Shown: one piece after another, positions 34,686 through 43,662 of the stretch
Position numbering within the stretch: the stretch's first letter is position 1
Layout of the letters: the number at the start of each line of letters is the position of its first letter
Source: Bradyrhizobium aeschynomenes
GTDB lineage: Bacteria; Pseudomonadota; Alphaproteobacteria; Rhizobiales; Xanthobacteraceae
DNA: 64,000 bases
Assembly (NCBI RefSeq): GCF_013178945.1
Contig: NZ_JABFDM010000011.1
Span: 186,001-250,000, forward strand
Reading direction: 5' to 3'
The notes under the pieces: generated by a model
The model's database searches: none
The model's input: the letters and a program-made list of their open reading frames with translations, nothing else
What the model was told of the DNA's origin: nothing
Position numbers and translations under genes: made by a program

Positions 34686-35441
34686 TCAGTCCTCGACGCC
34701 GTAGCGATGCAGATCGTTGCCGCAGGTGTCGAGCCACTTCTTGGCGCGCTCGACCGAGGAGCAGATCTTGCCGCACACCTTCCAGAACCGCGGCGAGTGG
34801 TTCATCTCGATCAGATGCGCGACCTCGTGCGCCGCGAGATAGTCGAGGACGAAGGGCGGCGCCAGGATCAGGCGCCATGAGAACGACAGCGAGCCAGCGG
34901 AGGTGCACGAGCCCCAGCGGCTCGACTGGTCGCGGATCGACAGCCGCTTCACCTTGACGCCGAGCTGATCGGCATAGGCGTCCGACGCCTTCTGCAGGTC
35001 GCGCCGCGCCTCGCGCTTGAGGAAGTCGAGCACGCGGCGCTCGGTGTGCTCGATCCCGCCGGCCACGCAGAGGATCTTCTCGCCACTGTCTCGCGTCTCG
35101 GTCCACACCGTGCCGCGCTCGCCGGCGCGGTGCACGATCTTGTGCGGCACTCCGCGCAGCGGCACCAAGGTGCCCGGCAGGAAAGGTGCTGCCTTCGGCA
35201 GACGGCCGAGACGCGCCGCGATCCACGCGCCGTGACGCTGCGCGAAGTCCTTCGCCTCGATGATCGTGCCGCGCGGAGGCATCGTGAGGATCGCTTCGCG
35301 ATCCGACGGATGAATTCTCAGGGTATAACGTCGCGCACGACGGTGACGCCGCAATCTAATCGAGTAGATTTGCGAGCCGTGTTTGACGAGAAGACGCGAG
35401 GGTTCGGCGGGCCGCCGATAGAGTAGCGCGCGAGTGGCCAT
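34686..35441 (-). CDS. YgjP-like M48-type metallopeptidase (SprT-like fold)
   Basis: A 251-residue protein. The zinc-binding motif HEVAH is in YLAAHEVAHLIEMNHSPRFWKV, and the conserved WGSCTSAGSLSFSWRLILAPPFVLDYLAAHE segment precedes it. This matches the YgjP/WLM-related (DUF45) family. The N-terminal half carries a beta-rich region (YTLRIHPSDREAILTMPPRGTI). The ATG at 35441 is preferred over one at 35525 because the extra N-terminus is not conserved-looking. It is probably a soluble protease of unknown target. Confidence 0.88.
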   Translation of the reverse strand: MATRALLYRRPAEPSRLLVKHGSQIYSIRLRRHRRARRYTLRIHPSDREAILTMPPRGTIIEAKDFAQRHGAWIAARLGRLPKAAPFLPGTLVPLRGVPHKIVHRAGERGTVWTETRDSGEKILCVAGGIEHTERRVLDFLKREARRDLQKASDAYADQLGVKVKRLSIRDQSSRWGSCTSAGSLSFSWRLILAPPFVLDYLAAHEVAHLIEMNHSPRFWKVCGKICSSVERAKKWLDTCGNDLHRYGVED

Positions 35442-35611
35442 TTCTGTCAGTCCGGGAGGGAAGAACTCGCCCGGATTTTGCCATATCCACCGCCAGGGAA
35501 AGCGCTCGGCGCAAAAACAAATCATTTGCCCAACATACAGGGGCTCGCCGGGTTCCGCACCCCAGCGCTTGGGCCTCTAAGGCCCCTCATAAAGTGAGTT
35601 CAGATTCAGAA

Positions 35612-35632
35612 GCGTCGCTCAAGCAGCGACGC
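35612..35632 (-). terminator. Hairpin downstream of phaZ
   Basis: GCGTCGCT (35612-35619) and AGCGACGC (35625-35632) are perfect arms with a 5-base loop, about 100 bases past the phaZ stop in the minus direction. No T-run follows, so it may be a processing or stability hairpin instead. Confidence 0.35.
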
Positions 35633-35733
35633 CACATTCACTGCTTGAGTCACTCCGGAATTCAGGTTTTCGAAGTCTCTTCAAAGAGTTAACGCGCGCT
35701 CGGATTCGACCGCGCGAAATCCCTCCCTCGACG

Positions 35734-37062
35734 CTATTCAGCAGCAATCGCGAGCAGCGACTTCGGATCGGCCGCGGACAACATGAAGTCGTTGATGCGC
35801 GGCACGATCTCCGACTTGAATCGCGAGCCGTTGAACACGCCGTAATGTCCGACACCCGGTTGCACGTAGTGAACCCGGCGATGATCCGGGATCGACGAGC
35901 ACAAACCATGCGTCGCTTCGGTCTGGCCAAGACCGGAGATGTCGTCCTTCTCGCCTTCGACTGTCATGAGCGCAACGCGCGTGACCTTCGACGGATCGAC
36001 CAGCACGCCGCGATGGGTCATCTCTCCCTTCGGAAGCGCGTGACGGATGAACACCGTCTCAACCGTCTGCAAATAATATTCCGCAGCCAGATCCATGACC
36101 GCGAGATACTCGTCGTAGAAGTCGCGATGCTTGTCGACCTGATCGCCGTCGCCCTTCACCAGGTTTGCGAACAGCGCCTTGTGGGCGTCGACGTGGCGAT
36201 CGAGGTTCATGCTGATGAAGCCGTTCAGCTGCAGGAAGCCCGGATAGACGTCGCGCATGACGCCGGGATGCGGGAACGGCACCTTGGTGATGACGTGGTT
36301 GCGGAACCAGTCGATGCCGCGCTCCTGGGCGAGGTTGTTCACGCCGGTCGGATTGCGGCGGGTGTCGATCGGGCCGCCCATCAGGGTCATCGAGATCGGT
36401 GCGAACGGATCGCGTTCGGCCTCCATGACCGACACCGCGGCCAGCACCGGCACCGCCGGCTGGCACACCGCCATCACATGCATGTTGGTGCCGAGGAAGC
36501 GCAGCATCTCGATGACGTAATCGATGTAGTCGTCGAGATCGAAGCGGCCTTCGGCCAGCGGCACCATGCGGGCATCCGACCAGTCGGTGATGTAGACCTC
36601 GTGGGTCGGCAGGAACGCCTCGACCGTGCCGCGCAGCAAGGTCGCGTAATGGCCGGACATCGGCGCCACGATCAGCAGCCGCGGCTGCGGCGCGCGCAGC
36701 GGGCGGATGTGCTTGCGGTCGAAATGGAGCAATCGGCAGAACGGCTTTTCCCAGATCGAGCGGACCTCGACCGGGGTCCTGACACCGTTCACCTCGGTAT
36801 CATCGAGGCCCCATTCGGGCTTGCCGTAGCGGCGCGTGGTGCGCTCGAACAGCTCGCAGGCCGCCGCGATCGACTTGCCCATCTCGGTGTGCGCCCAGGG
36901 ATTGAGCGGGTTCTGAAACAGGATCTTGGTGGCATCCGTGACGGCGCGCGCCGGATTGAGCGAGGCATGCGCCATTTCGTACATCCAGTACATCGGCGTC
37001 GTCAGGACAGGACTGCCTTCCGACGCCAGGGGCGGTGCACCGCCAAACTCACCTATCGGCAT
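35734..37062 (-). CDS. phaZ: Intracellular polyhydroxybutyrate depolymerase
   Basis: The 442-residue enzyme releases hydroxybutyrate from native PHB granules. It has the alpha/beta-hydrolase fold with a cysteine nucleophile: Cys200 in VMAVCQPAVPVLAAV, as in the Ralstonia PhaZ1 group, where the lipase-box Ser is replaced by Cys. The family block LNPWAHTEMGKSIAAACELFERTTRRYGKPEWGL and the GHYGVFNG segment with the catalytic His are present. PHB is the main carbon store of rhizobia. An ATG at 36993 would give a form 23 residues shorter, and this cannot be ruled out. Confidence 0.93.
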   Translation of the reverse strand: MPIGEFGGAPPLASEGSPVLTTPMYWMYEMAHASLNPARAVTDATKILFQNPLNPWAHTEMGKSIAAACELFERTTRRYGKPEWGLDDTEVNGVRTPVEVRSIWEKPFCRLLHFDRKHIRPLRAPQPRLLIVAPMSGHYATLLRGTVEAFLPTHEVYITDWSDARMVPLAEGRFDLDDYIDYVIEMLRFLGTNMHVMAVCQPAVPVLAAVSVMEAERDPFAPISMTLMGGPIDTRRNPTGVNNLAQERGIDWFRNHVITKVPFPHPGVMRDVYPGFLQLNGFISMNLDRHVDAHKALFANLVKGDGDQVDKHRDFYDEYLAVMDLAAEYYLQTVETVFIRHALPKGEMTHRGVLVDPSKVTRVALMTVEGEKDDISGLGQTEATHGLCSSIPDHRRVHYVQPGVGHYGVFNGSRFKSEIVPRINDFMLSAADPKSLLAIAAE

Positions 37063-37186
37063 TCTCGTTCAACCCTCTCTGCAGCGCAGCATACTGCCGA
37101 ATGCGTAATTAAGCGTCAATGCGGTGTGTTACGAGTTGGTGCCCCAAAGCAGCGAAAAGAGCCCGAAAATCCACGGAATAAAGCAA

Positions 37187-37999
37187 TTATTCGCCCGACG
37201 AGAGCAGCGAGCCGGCGCGCCGCGCGCTGCGCAACAGGGCAATGAATGCCGCAAACGACGCCAATAGCAGGGCGGCATTGAGCCCGAGCGCGGTCAGCAT
37301 CAGGTCGATCCGAAAGACGTGATCGGTCAAGAGCGCGCGCATGCCCTCGAACACGTAAGTCGGCGGCAGCGACCAGGCGATCAGCTGCAGCCAGTGCGGC
37401 AGCACCTGCACCGGATAATACACGCAGGCGAGCGGCATCAGCGCGAACATCAGGGTCCAGACGATGCTCTCGGCGCCGAGCCCGTTGCGCAGCACCAGCC
37501 CCGACACGAAGATGCCGACCGCCCAGGAGGTGAAGATCAGGTTGCAGAAGAAGGCGACCAGCGGCAGGCCGAGGCTGTAGAAGTTGAAATCGAAGAACCA
37601 GACCGCGATCAGGGTCATCGGGATGATGCCGATCGCCAGCCGGACCAGGCTCATCGCCATCAGCGACAGCAGGAATTCCAGCGGCGTCAGCGGGCTCATC
37701 ATCAGGTTGCCGATGTTGCGCGCCCACATCTCCTCCAGGAAGGAGATCGAGAAGCCGAGCTGGCCGCGGAACAGGATGTCCCACAGGATCACCGCGCCGA
37801 TCAGCGTGCCGCCAGCGCGGGCGAAGAACCCGGCATTGCTGGCGATGTAGGTCTGCAGGAAGCCCCAGGTGATGATCTGCAGGGTCGGCCAGTACATCAG
37901 CTCCAGCAGCCGCGGCCAGGACGAGAGCAGGAGATACCAGTAGCGCAGGACCATCGCGCCGATCCGATGCGGGGCGATGCGCAGAGACAGGTCGTTCAT
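37187..37999 (-). CDS. ABC-2 type transporter permease
   Basis: A 270-residue permease with six membrane helices. Family signs are LMYWPTLQIITWGFLQTYI, LEEMWARNIGNLMMSPLTPLEFL and the central VFEGMRALL stretch before the last helix. Its start overlaps the ATPase stop (ATGA), and the pair forms a half-size exporter. The substrate is unknown; polysaccharide, lipid or drug are all possible. Confidence 0.88.
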   Translation of the reverse strand: MNDLSLRIAPHRIGAMVLRYWYLLLSSWPRLLELMYWPTLQIITWGFLQTYIASNAGFFARAGGTLIGAVILWDILFRGQLGFSISFLEEMWARNIGNLMMSPLTPLEFLLSLMAMSLVRLAIGIIPMTLIAVWFFDFNFYSLGLPLVAFFCNLIFTSWAVGIFVSGLVLRNGLGAESIVWTLMFALMPLACVYYPVQVLPHWLQLIAWSLPPTYVFEGMRALLTDHVFRIDLMLTALGLNAALLLASFAAFIALLRSARRAGSLLSSGE

Positions 38000-38787
38000 T
38001 GTGCCGCCTCCCGGTCGCGGCCGCGGGCGACGTCGAGGAAGACCTCCTCCAAGGTCGCACGGTTGTAGCGTGCCATGATCTGCGCGGGACTGTCGTCGTC
38101 CTCGATCCGGCCACGTTTCATGATGACGACGCGGTCGCACAGGCGCTCGACCTCGAGCATGTTGTGCGAGGCGAGCAGGATGGTGGCGCCGCGGCGCCGG
38201 CGATAACGCTCGAGGTGGCCGCGCACCCAATCGGCCGTATCAGGATCGAGCGACGCGGTCGGCTCGTCCAGCAGCAGGAGTTCGGGATCGTTGATCAGCG
38301 CCTTGGCCAGCGCCACGCGCGTCTTCTGCCCGGCTGACAGCTTGCCGCTGGCGCGATCGATGAAATCGGTCAGGTCGAGTTGCGCGGCAAGCTCGGCGAT
38401 CCGCTCCTTCAGATGGTCCACCGCATAGAGCCGGCCGAAGATGGTGAGGTTCTGCCGCACCGTGAGCCGCATCGGCATGTCGACATAGGGGCTCTCGAAA
38501 TTCATCCGTCCGAGCACGGCGGCAGCCTCATCCGGCATAGTGTGGCCGAGCACCTCGACGGTGCCCGAGGTCGGCTCCACCAGGCCCATGATCATCGCGA
38601 TCGTCGTGGTCTTGCCGGCGCCGTTGCCGCCGAGCAGCCCGGTGATGCTGCCACGGCGGATCGCGAACGAGATGCCGTCGACGGCGGTTGCCGTCTTGTA
38701 GATCTTGGTCAGGCGCGCCACGGCGATTGCAGCCGAGGCTGAACCGGCGTCGGGGGATGCGATCGGCGCTGCGTCATCATGCGTCAT
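37996..38787 (-). CDS. ABC-2 type transporter ATP-binding protein
   Basis: The 263-residue ATPase has Walker A GGNGAGKTT, signature LSAGQKTRVALAKAL, Walker B LLLLDEPTASLDPD and an H-loop ILLASHNMLEVE. The DPDTADWVRGHLERYRRRRGATI block is typical of export ATPases with ABC-2 permeases. It is divergently placed from regS with 97 bases between the two start codons. Confidence 0.9.
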   Translation of the reverse strand: MTHDDAAPIASPDAGSASAAIAVARLTKIYKTATAVDGISFAIRRGSITGLLGGNGAGKTTTIAMIMGLVEPTSGTVEVLGHTMPDEAAAVLGRMNFESPYVDMPMRLTVRQNLTIFGRLYAVDHLKERIAELAAQLDLTDFIDRASGKLSAGQKTRVALAKALINDPELLLLDEPTASLDPDTADWVRGHLERYRRRRGATILLASHNMLEVERLCDRVVIMKRGRIEDDDSPAQIMARYNRATLEEVFLDVARGRDREAAQ

Positions 38788-38884
38788 GAGTCACGTCATT
38801 GAGGCATTGTGCCGCAAACCGCAACAGGCCACCAAAGGCCGGCCCGATTTGTCGCCGCGCCCCGACGGCATTAAGTTCCGAGCC

Positions 38885-40234
38885 ATGACCGACGCCCTGA
38901 TCATCGACACGCCCGACACCGACTATCGCCATCCGCGCCAGCGCGTCCGGCTCGACACCATCCTGCGACTGCGCTGGCTGGCGGCGCTCGGACAGCTCAG
39001 CGCGATCTTCATCGTCGTGCAGGGACTGGAGTTTGATCTGCCGGTCGTGCCCTGCCTCGCTGTGATCAGCATCTCCGCGCTGCTCAATCTCGGTCTGCAG
39101 ATCGCCTTCAACCCGATGCAGCTGCTCGAGCCGCACCATGCCGGCGGCCTGCTCGCACTCAACATCGTCGAGCTGACGGTGCTGCTCTATCTCACCGGCG
39201 GGCTGGAGAACCCGTTCTCCTACATGTTCCTGGCGCCGGTGCTGATCGCGGCGACCGCCCTGCCCGTGCGCATGACGATCATGCTCGGGCTTTTGGCGGT
39301 GGCCTGCGCCACCGCGCTGTTCTTCATGCACCTGCCGCTGCCCTGGGAGGGCGAGGAGCCGCTGATCTTCCCGCCGATCTATCTGTTCGGCGTCTGGCTC
39401 TCGATCGCGCTCGCGATCGGTGTCACCAGCCTCTATGCGTTCCAGGTCACCGAAGAGGCGCGCAAGCTGTCGGACGCGCTGGCCGCCACCGAGCTGGTGC
39501 TGGCGCGCGAGCAGCATCTCACCCAGCTCGACGGCCTCGCCGCCGCGGCCGCGCACGAGCTCGGCACGCCCTTGGCGACCATCGTGCTGATCTCGCGCGA
39601 GCTGGAGCGCGCGCTGCAGGACAACATCCAGGTGACGTCCGACATCAAGACGCTGCGCGAGCAGGCCCAGCGCTGCCGCGACATTCTCGGGAAGATCACC
39701 CAGCTGTCGTCGATCGGCTCGATGTACGACCGCATGAAGCTGTCGACGCTGATCGAGGAGACGGTCGCTCCGCATCGCGACTTCGGCGTCGACATCAAGG
39801 TGCGTGTCGCCGTCGCGGCGTCCAAGGAGCCGGTCGGCTCGCGCAATCCTGCCATCCTCTACGGCGTCGGCAACATCCTGGAGAATGCGGTCGACTTCGC
39901 CCGCAATGCGGTCGAGGTGAACGCCTGGTGGAACAACGAGACCGTCGAGCTGGTGATCTCCGACGACGGCCCGGGTTTCGCGCCCGACATCCTCAAGCGC
40001 ATCGGCGAGCCGTATCTGTCCCGGCGGCGCAACGCCGAGGACGGCCAGGGCGGCAACCAGGGTGGCGGCCTCGGGCTCGGCGTGTTCATCGCCCGCACTT
40101 TGCTGGAGCGGACCGGCGCGAAGGTCTCGTTTACCAATCGTACCTTCCCGGACCATGGCGCCGTGGTCCAGATCGTCTGGCCGCGGCGGCGTTTCGAGGC
40201 CAGTGAGGATGGCGAGGAGGCTGAGCCGGAATAG
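38885..40234 (+). CDS. regS: Redox-sensing histidine kinase RegS (RegB/ActS/PrrB family)
   Basis: The 449-residue kinase has six membrane helices in residues about 30-190. The ubiquinone-sensing heptapeptide GGLENPF is at 105-111. The H-box AAAAHELGTPLATI places the phospho-acceptor at His224, and the redox-active cysteine equivalent to RegB Cys265 is Cys264 in QRCRDILGK. The ATPase domain has NILENAVDFARNAV, DDGPGFAPDILKRIGEPYLS and GGGLGLGVFIARTLLER. In Bradyrhizobium the RegS/RegR pair activates fixR-nifA and other genes under low oxygen. regR follows 184 bases on. The ATG at 38885 is used; the open frame extends 60 codons upstream without support. Confidence 0.93.
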   Translation: MTDALIIDTPDTDYRHPRQRVRLDTILRLRWLAALGQLSAIFIVVQGLEFDLPVVPCLAVISISALLNLGLQIAFNPMQLLEPHHAGGLLALNIVELTVLLYLTGGLENPFSYMFLAPVLIAATALPVRMTIMLGLLAVACATALFFMHLPLPWEGEEPLIFPPIYLFGVWLSIALAIGVTSLYAFQVTEEARKLSDALAATELVLAREQHLTQLDGLAAAAAHELGTPLATIVLISRELERALQDNIQVTSDIKTLREQAQRCRDILGKITQLSSIGSMYDRMKLSTLIEETVAPHRDFGVDIKVRVAVAASKEPVGSRNPAILYGVGNILENAVDFARNAVEVNAWWNNETVELVISDDGPGFAPDILKRIGEPYLSRRRNAEDGQGGNQGGGLGLGVFIARTLLERTGAKVSFTNRTFPDHGAVVQIVWPRRRFEASEDGEEAEPE

Positions 40235-40418
40235 GCGAGCCGGAGCAGATGAACCATCGGCGCTCGCGGCTGGCATACGGAACACCGGAAACGCCGCCGA
40301 CCTGCGCGGCGTCACGCCGCAGACTGCGGCATCCCGCGATCTTGGCAGCGAGCCATGCAGGGCCCATATGTCACCTATGACAGATCGTCTCGCAACTTCG
40401 AGCCTTCTTCTCAAGGAT

Positions 40419-40979
40419 ATGACCGTGGGCGCCATCGCCGAACTGACGAACCACCCGGACCGCTCTCTCCTGATCGTCGAGGACGACAAGCCGTTCCTGG
40501 AGCGGCTCTCACGCGCCATGGAGACGCGCGGATTTACCGTCACCTCCTGCGAGAGCGTCGCGGAGGGCATCTCGCAGATCGGCAAGTCGGCACCGGCGTT
40601 CGCGGTGGTCGACCTCCGGCTGGGCGACGGCAACGGCCTCGACGTGGTGTCGGCACTGAAGCGCAAACGGCCCGAAGCCCGCGCCATCGTGCTGACCGGC
40701 TACGGCAACATCGCCACCGCGGTGACCGCGGTGAAGATGGGCGCCGTCGACTATCTGGCGAAGCCCGCGGACGCGGATGACGTCGTGGCCGCGCTGCTGG
40801 CGACCACCAGCGAGAAATCCGAACTGCCGCAGAACCCGATGTCGGCCGACCGCGTGCGCTGGGAGCATATCCAGCGCATCTACGAGATGTGCAATCGCAA
40901 CGTCTCGGAGACCGCGCGCCGGCTCAACATGCACCGTCGCACCCTGCAGCGCATCCTCGCCAAGCGCGCGCCGAAATAG
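40419..40979 (+). CDS. regR: Redox response regulator RegR (RegA/ActR/PrrA family)
   Basis: A 186-residue receiver with phospho-acceptor Asp65 in VVDLRLGDGNGLDVV and the signature Lys in YLAKPADAD. It is joined to a Fis-type helix-turn-helix at the C-terminus (MCNRNVSETARRLNMHRRTLQRILAKRAPK). This short Fis-HTH form is diagnostic for the RegA/ActR group. The ATG at 40419 is chosen because of AAGGA just before it; an alternative at 40377 adds 14 residues. Confidence 0.93.
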   Translation: MTVGAIAELTNHPDRSLLIVEDDKPFLERLSRAMETRGFTVTSCESVAEGISQIGKSAPAFAVVDLRLGDGNGLDVVSALKRKRPEARAIVLTGYGNIATAVTAVKMGAVDYLAKPADADDVVAALLATTSEKSELPQNPMSADRVRWEHIQRIYEMCNRNVSETARRLNMHRRTLQRILAKRAPK

Positions 40980-40992
40980 GCGGACGGCGCGC
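40966..40992. terminator. Hairpin at the convergent end of regR and the secreted-protein gene
   Basis: GCGCGCCG (40966-40973) pairs with CGGCGCGC (40985-40992) across the regR stop, 4 bases before the stop of the opposite gene. No T-run follows in either direction, so this is tentative. Confidence 0.4.
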
Positions 40993-40995
40993 CTC

Positions 40996-41361
40996 TCAGT
41001 GCGATTTCACGAACGCCTGCAGCGCATGGAACACCGTGCGCCGCTGGTTGCGACTGCACCAGTTTCGCATCCAGCTGTCCATCTCGGTCAGATCGAGCTT
41101 GATTTGCCGGCCCTCGTCGCCGCGCCCGGCGTTGACGGCCGAGACATAGCCCATCATCCATTGCTGATATTTCGAGATGCTGTTGACGTAGGGACCGTCG
41201 GGATTGCCGATGGCCTTGTAGGTGCCGGGTGGCTGCTCCTCGGCGGCGACGATGAAGCGCTCGCAGGAATCGGCGCCCACGCCCAGGACGTAGAACGCCA
41301 TTTCCTCCGCGCGGACTCCGGTCGCGAAGAGCAGTGTCAACACCAAGACCACCCGTCGCAT
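40996..41361 (-). CDS. Small secreted cysteine-containing protein, unknown function
   Basis: The 121-residue product has a clear signal peptide (MRRVVLVLTLLFATGVRAEE) and a mature part with two cysteines, in GADSCERFI and MRNWCSRNQ, and the YQQWMMGYVSAVN stretch. The C...QWMxGYVSAxN...WC pattern resembles the Rap1a-like superfamily of small periplasmic proteins, but I cannot name it with certainty. It converges on regR. Confidence 0.7.
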   Translation of the reverse strand: MRRVVLVLTLLFATGVRAEEMAFYVLGVGADSCERFIVAAEEQPPGTYKAIGNPDGPYVNSISKYQQWMMGYVSAVNAGRGDEGRQIKLDLTEMDSWMRNWCSRNQRRTVFHALQAFVKSH

Positions 41362-41579
41362 CTGTCGTCCCTGTCCGCACCCCTGGGCTGGATACCGCTC
41401 GAGCCTTAAAAATGTTCCGACATGTTGCGCCCCATGCGGGGCAATTGTCGGGCAGAGCCGGGGAAATTGCCAGGAGGCCGGAACGAGCGGATGCTGTCGC
41501 GCGCCGGCAACAGTCCTGAATCGGGCGCGGGCAGATTCACAGGTGGATCTGGAAGGCACCACGATGCGCCAGCCCGACG

Positions 41580-41876
41580 TCAGCTCTCCCCCGTCAGCCG
41601 GGAGAAATCGGCCAGGACGGCAGCGATCAGCTCCCGATGCCTGGTATCCTGTTCCGCAAGGCTTGCGGCGTAGATGTTCAGGAGATAGCGCGCCTTCGCG
41701 GCGGCTTCCGGCCACGACTCGGCCGCGTTGGCGAGCAGGTGCTGCTCGAGAACGGCCTGCCGCTCGCGCAGCTCCCGCGCATGACTTTCGGCCTCCGCCA
41801 ACGCGCGACGGAGGTCCACGGCCTTCTGCGCGCTCATCCCGCGGTGTCTGTCGAGATCGAGCGGCTCGTTAGTCAT
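41580..41876 (-). CDS. Small coiled-coil protein, unknown function
   Basis: A 98-residue protein, mostly one amphipathic helix rich in Ala, Glu, Arg and Leu (VDLRRALAEAESHARELRERQAVLEQHLLANAAESWPEA), then AKARYLLNIYAASLAEQD. Its ATG lies inside the end of the upstream gene (8-base overlap), so the pair is coupled. No family is recognised. Confidence 0.65.
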   Translation of the reverse strand: MTNEPLDLDRHRGMSAQKAVDLRRALAEAESHARELRERQAVLEQHLLANAAESWPEAAAKARYLLNIYAASLAEQDTRHRELIAAVLADFSRLTGES

Positions 41877-42138
41877 CCGACGCACTCGCGTCGACACGCT
41901 GCGCGTCTGCAAGATCGACCGAGCTGATGGACAGCATCTCGACGGCAGCAGAGCGCGAACCGGCGACCGGGACCATCATCATCGTCGCAACCCGGCGGTA
42001 GGCAGCAAAGGACAATCCCTCGATCAGTTCCTCGTCCGTGACCACCTCGTAGGTGCCCTCGGGCAAGAGACGCTCGATGCTCCTGATCCGGAACGGGTGT
42101 TTGAAGGTGACGAATTCGCGCCGCGAGCGGATGCTCAT
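41869..42138 (-). CDS. Small hypothetical protein
   Basis: An 89-residue protein that opens MSIRSRREFVTFKHPFRIRSIERLLPEGTYEVVTDEELIEGLSFAAYRRVATMMMVP, followed by a Ser/Ala-rich end. The VTDEELIEGLSFAAYRRVAT segment reads as a compact small domain. AAAGG precedes the ATG. It is first in a two-gene unit with the coiled-coil gene downstream, and this pair is common in Bradyrhizobium-like genomes as far as I can recall. The function is unknown. Confidence 0.65.
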   Translation of the reverse strand: MSIRSRREFVTFKHPFRIRSIERLLPEGTYEVVTDEELIEGLSFAAYRRVATMMMVPVAGSRSAAVEMLSISSVDLADAQRVDASASDD

Positions 42139-42407
42139 CTGCGCCTACCTTTCGCAACGGCTTCGCTGTCGCTGTCGCGACTTCGAAGTCTTTCGAAGCA
42201 TGCGCCTTGCGGCCGGCAATAGCCACCGCTTTCTCATCAGCACGACGTGATGAGCGGCCTGGCGTCATCGGACCGTGTCGCTGCGCTTTGGTGCTCGCTA
42301 TTGCAGGAGCCGGGGTGTATCAATGGCGATCACCGCCATTCCGACGGCATTCACCGGTGACTGAGGGTCACGAGCGCTCCCGCCGCAAACCACGCGAGGG
42401 GTAGCCA

Positions 42408-42506
42408 ATGCCGCAGTTTCGTCTGAGCGAGTGGATCGTTCCACCCATTGTCGTGCCGCTTCTGCTGATCCTTCTCGCGCTCGCAGTTGCCGTACTGCAT
42501 TCGTAG
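42408..42506 (+). CDS. 32-residue single-pass membrane microprotein
   Basis: It is preceded by GAGGGG at 6 bases. The translation is a polar start (MPQFRLSEW), a hydrophobic helix (IVPPIVVPLLLILLALAVAV) and a short LHS end. Its size, spacing and helix make it a credible small membrane protein. It is too short for ordinary gene callers. Confidence 0.55.
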   Translation: MPQFRLSEWIVPPIVVPLLLILLALAVAVLHS

Positions 42507-42647
42507 ATCCGACCACCGCGACGCCCGCATCGGCAACCGGTGGACGACGGCCGCCGGGCCGACCGGCAGTGACGCTGCGCGCGCGGGATCGACGGGGCGC
42601 TCGTCCGATGCGTTGAACCAGCTCCAACCCGAGTCGAGGAGACCGAC

Positions 42648-42785
42648 ATGGCCAAAGGTCAGCAAAAAGGCAATCGCGAAGCCAAGAAACCCAAGAAGGA
42701 AAAGCCCAAGAGCATTGCCGCAGCGCCCAGCCAGAAGGCCGGAGCATGGCAGCCTGATTTCTCCAGCGACAAGAAGAAGCGCTAG
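42648..42785 (+). CDS. 45-residue lysine-rich basic protein
   Basis: GAGGAGA lies 5 bases before the ATG. The product is Lys-rich (MAKGQQKGNREAKKPKKEKP, then SIAAAPSQKAGAWQPDFSSDKKKR). It resembles small basic proteins seen in many Bradyrhizobiaceae genomes; a nucleic-acid or stress-related role is only a guess. Confidence 0.7.
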   Translation: MAKGQQKGNREAKKPKKEKPKSIAAAPSQKAGAWQPDFSSDKKKR

Positions 42786-42902
42786 GGATTTCCGATCCTC
42801 ATCAGTCTGGATGGTCTCCCGCACGCAAGCCGCGCGCAATGCGGTGCCGATGCGGCGGACCGTACTCGATAGTCCAAAGGTCGACAGTCCAAAGGACAGA
42901 GC

Positions 42903-43145
42903 ATGGCGCGCGAAACGATCTACGTCGTTCAGGCATTCAGCGCCGGCCGGGGCGGACGCGCGAAAGCCGAGACGCCGATCGCCTGCAAGACGGAAGCAAG
43001 CGCGCTCCGGACTGCAGAACGGCTGGTGTCCAGCAAGGCAGGCGTCGTCGCCTTCTCATCCTCGGGCGATCCCGACATGGGTGACTATGACGATGAGCCG
43101 ACGGTCTTCTTCCGCCACGGCGAGTTGCCGTCGGCCTTCGATTGA
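42903..43145 (+). CDS. 80-residue hypothetical protein
   Basis: It follows an AAAGGACAGAGC leader (direct repeat AGTCCAAAGG at 42872 and 42887). The sequence is MARETIYVVQAFSAGRGGR, then ALRTAERLVSSKAGVVAFSSSGDPDMGDYDDEPTVFF. A small alpha/beta fold is likely. It occurs between other small proteins and has no recognised family. Confidence 0.65.
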   Translation: MARETIYVVQAFSAGRGGRAKAETPIACKTEASALRTAERLVSSKAGVVAFSSSGDPDMGDYDDEPTVFFRHGELPSAFD

Positions 43146-43246
43146 GATGAGCAACCCCTTTGTCGCCGGCGACCATTGCCGAACGACGCCCCTTGGATGA
43201 CGTCCGCCCTCACCGCGGCGTCCTCCAAACCTGATCGGTCACACAC

Positions 43247-43507
43247 ATGATTGAGTTTCCAAATCACAGCCGCTCCTATGATCGCACGCGACGTGCCGTA
43301 CGGTTCTGGGGCTATGACAGCGCGATGGAAGCGTCGTTCTTCGTCGACGAGGGTGCGTTGAGACGCCTTCAACCCGACACCCGCCCCGACGAGTCGGGCT
43401 TTCTGACCGCGTTCGATTCCAACCGCGAGCGGATCTGCGCCGCCGCCGCCCGGCTCTATGTCCGCGGCAGCCGGGGCTCCTACGATCTCGTCGCCGCCAA
43501 TTTCTGA
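43247..43507 (+). CDS. DUF1488 family protein
   Basis: The 86-residue product reads MIEFPNHSRSYDRTRRAVRFWGYDSAMEASFFVDEGALRRL and SRGSYDLVAANF, the DUF1488 pattern (FxxxxRxYDxxRxAVxFxGxDxxxExxFxVxxxAL). Members are short and of unknown function. It stands alone, 100 bases after the previous small gene. Confidence 0.75.
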   Translation: MIEFPNHSRSYDRTRRAVRFWGYDSAMEASFFVDEGALRRLQPDTRPDESGFLTAFDSNRERICAAAARLYVRGSRGSYDLVAANF

Positions 43508-43662
43508 AGGCGATGCCTGCCGGCGATCGGCCAGGCTGGCGGTGATGCGGATCGGCTCCAGCGATGCTGATGTCTCTCATCTTGAGACTCGTGACCTGAC
43601 GGGGCCTCTGTCACCTACCTAGGCGGGGAAACCCCGTCCAGTGGGGCGCACTTGAGGATTCT

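Noticed and set aside
37116..38114. Frame overlapping the ABC-2 permease on the same strand
   Set aside because: It is a shifted reading of the permease; the true frame has membrane helices and an ATGA overlap with the ATPase.
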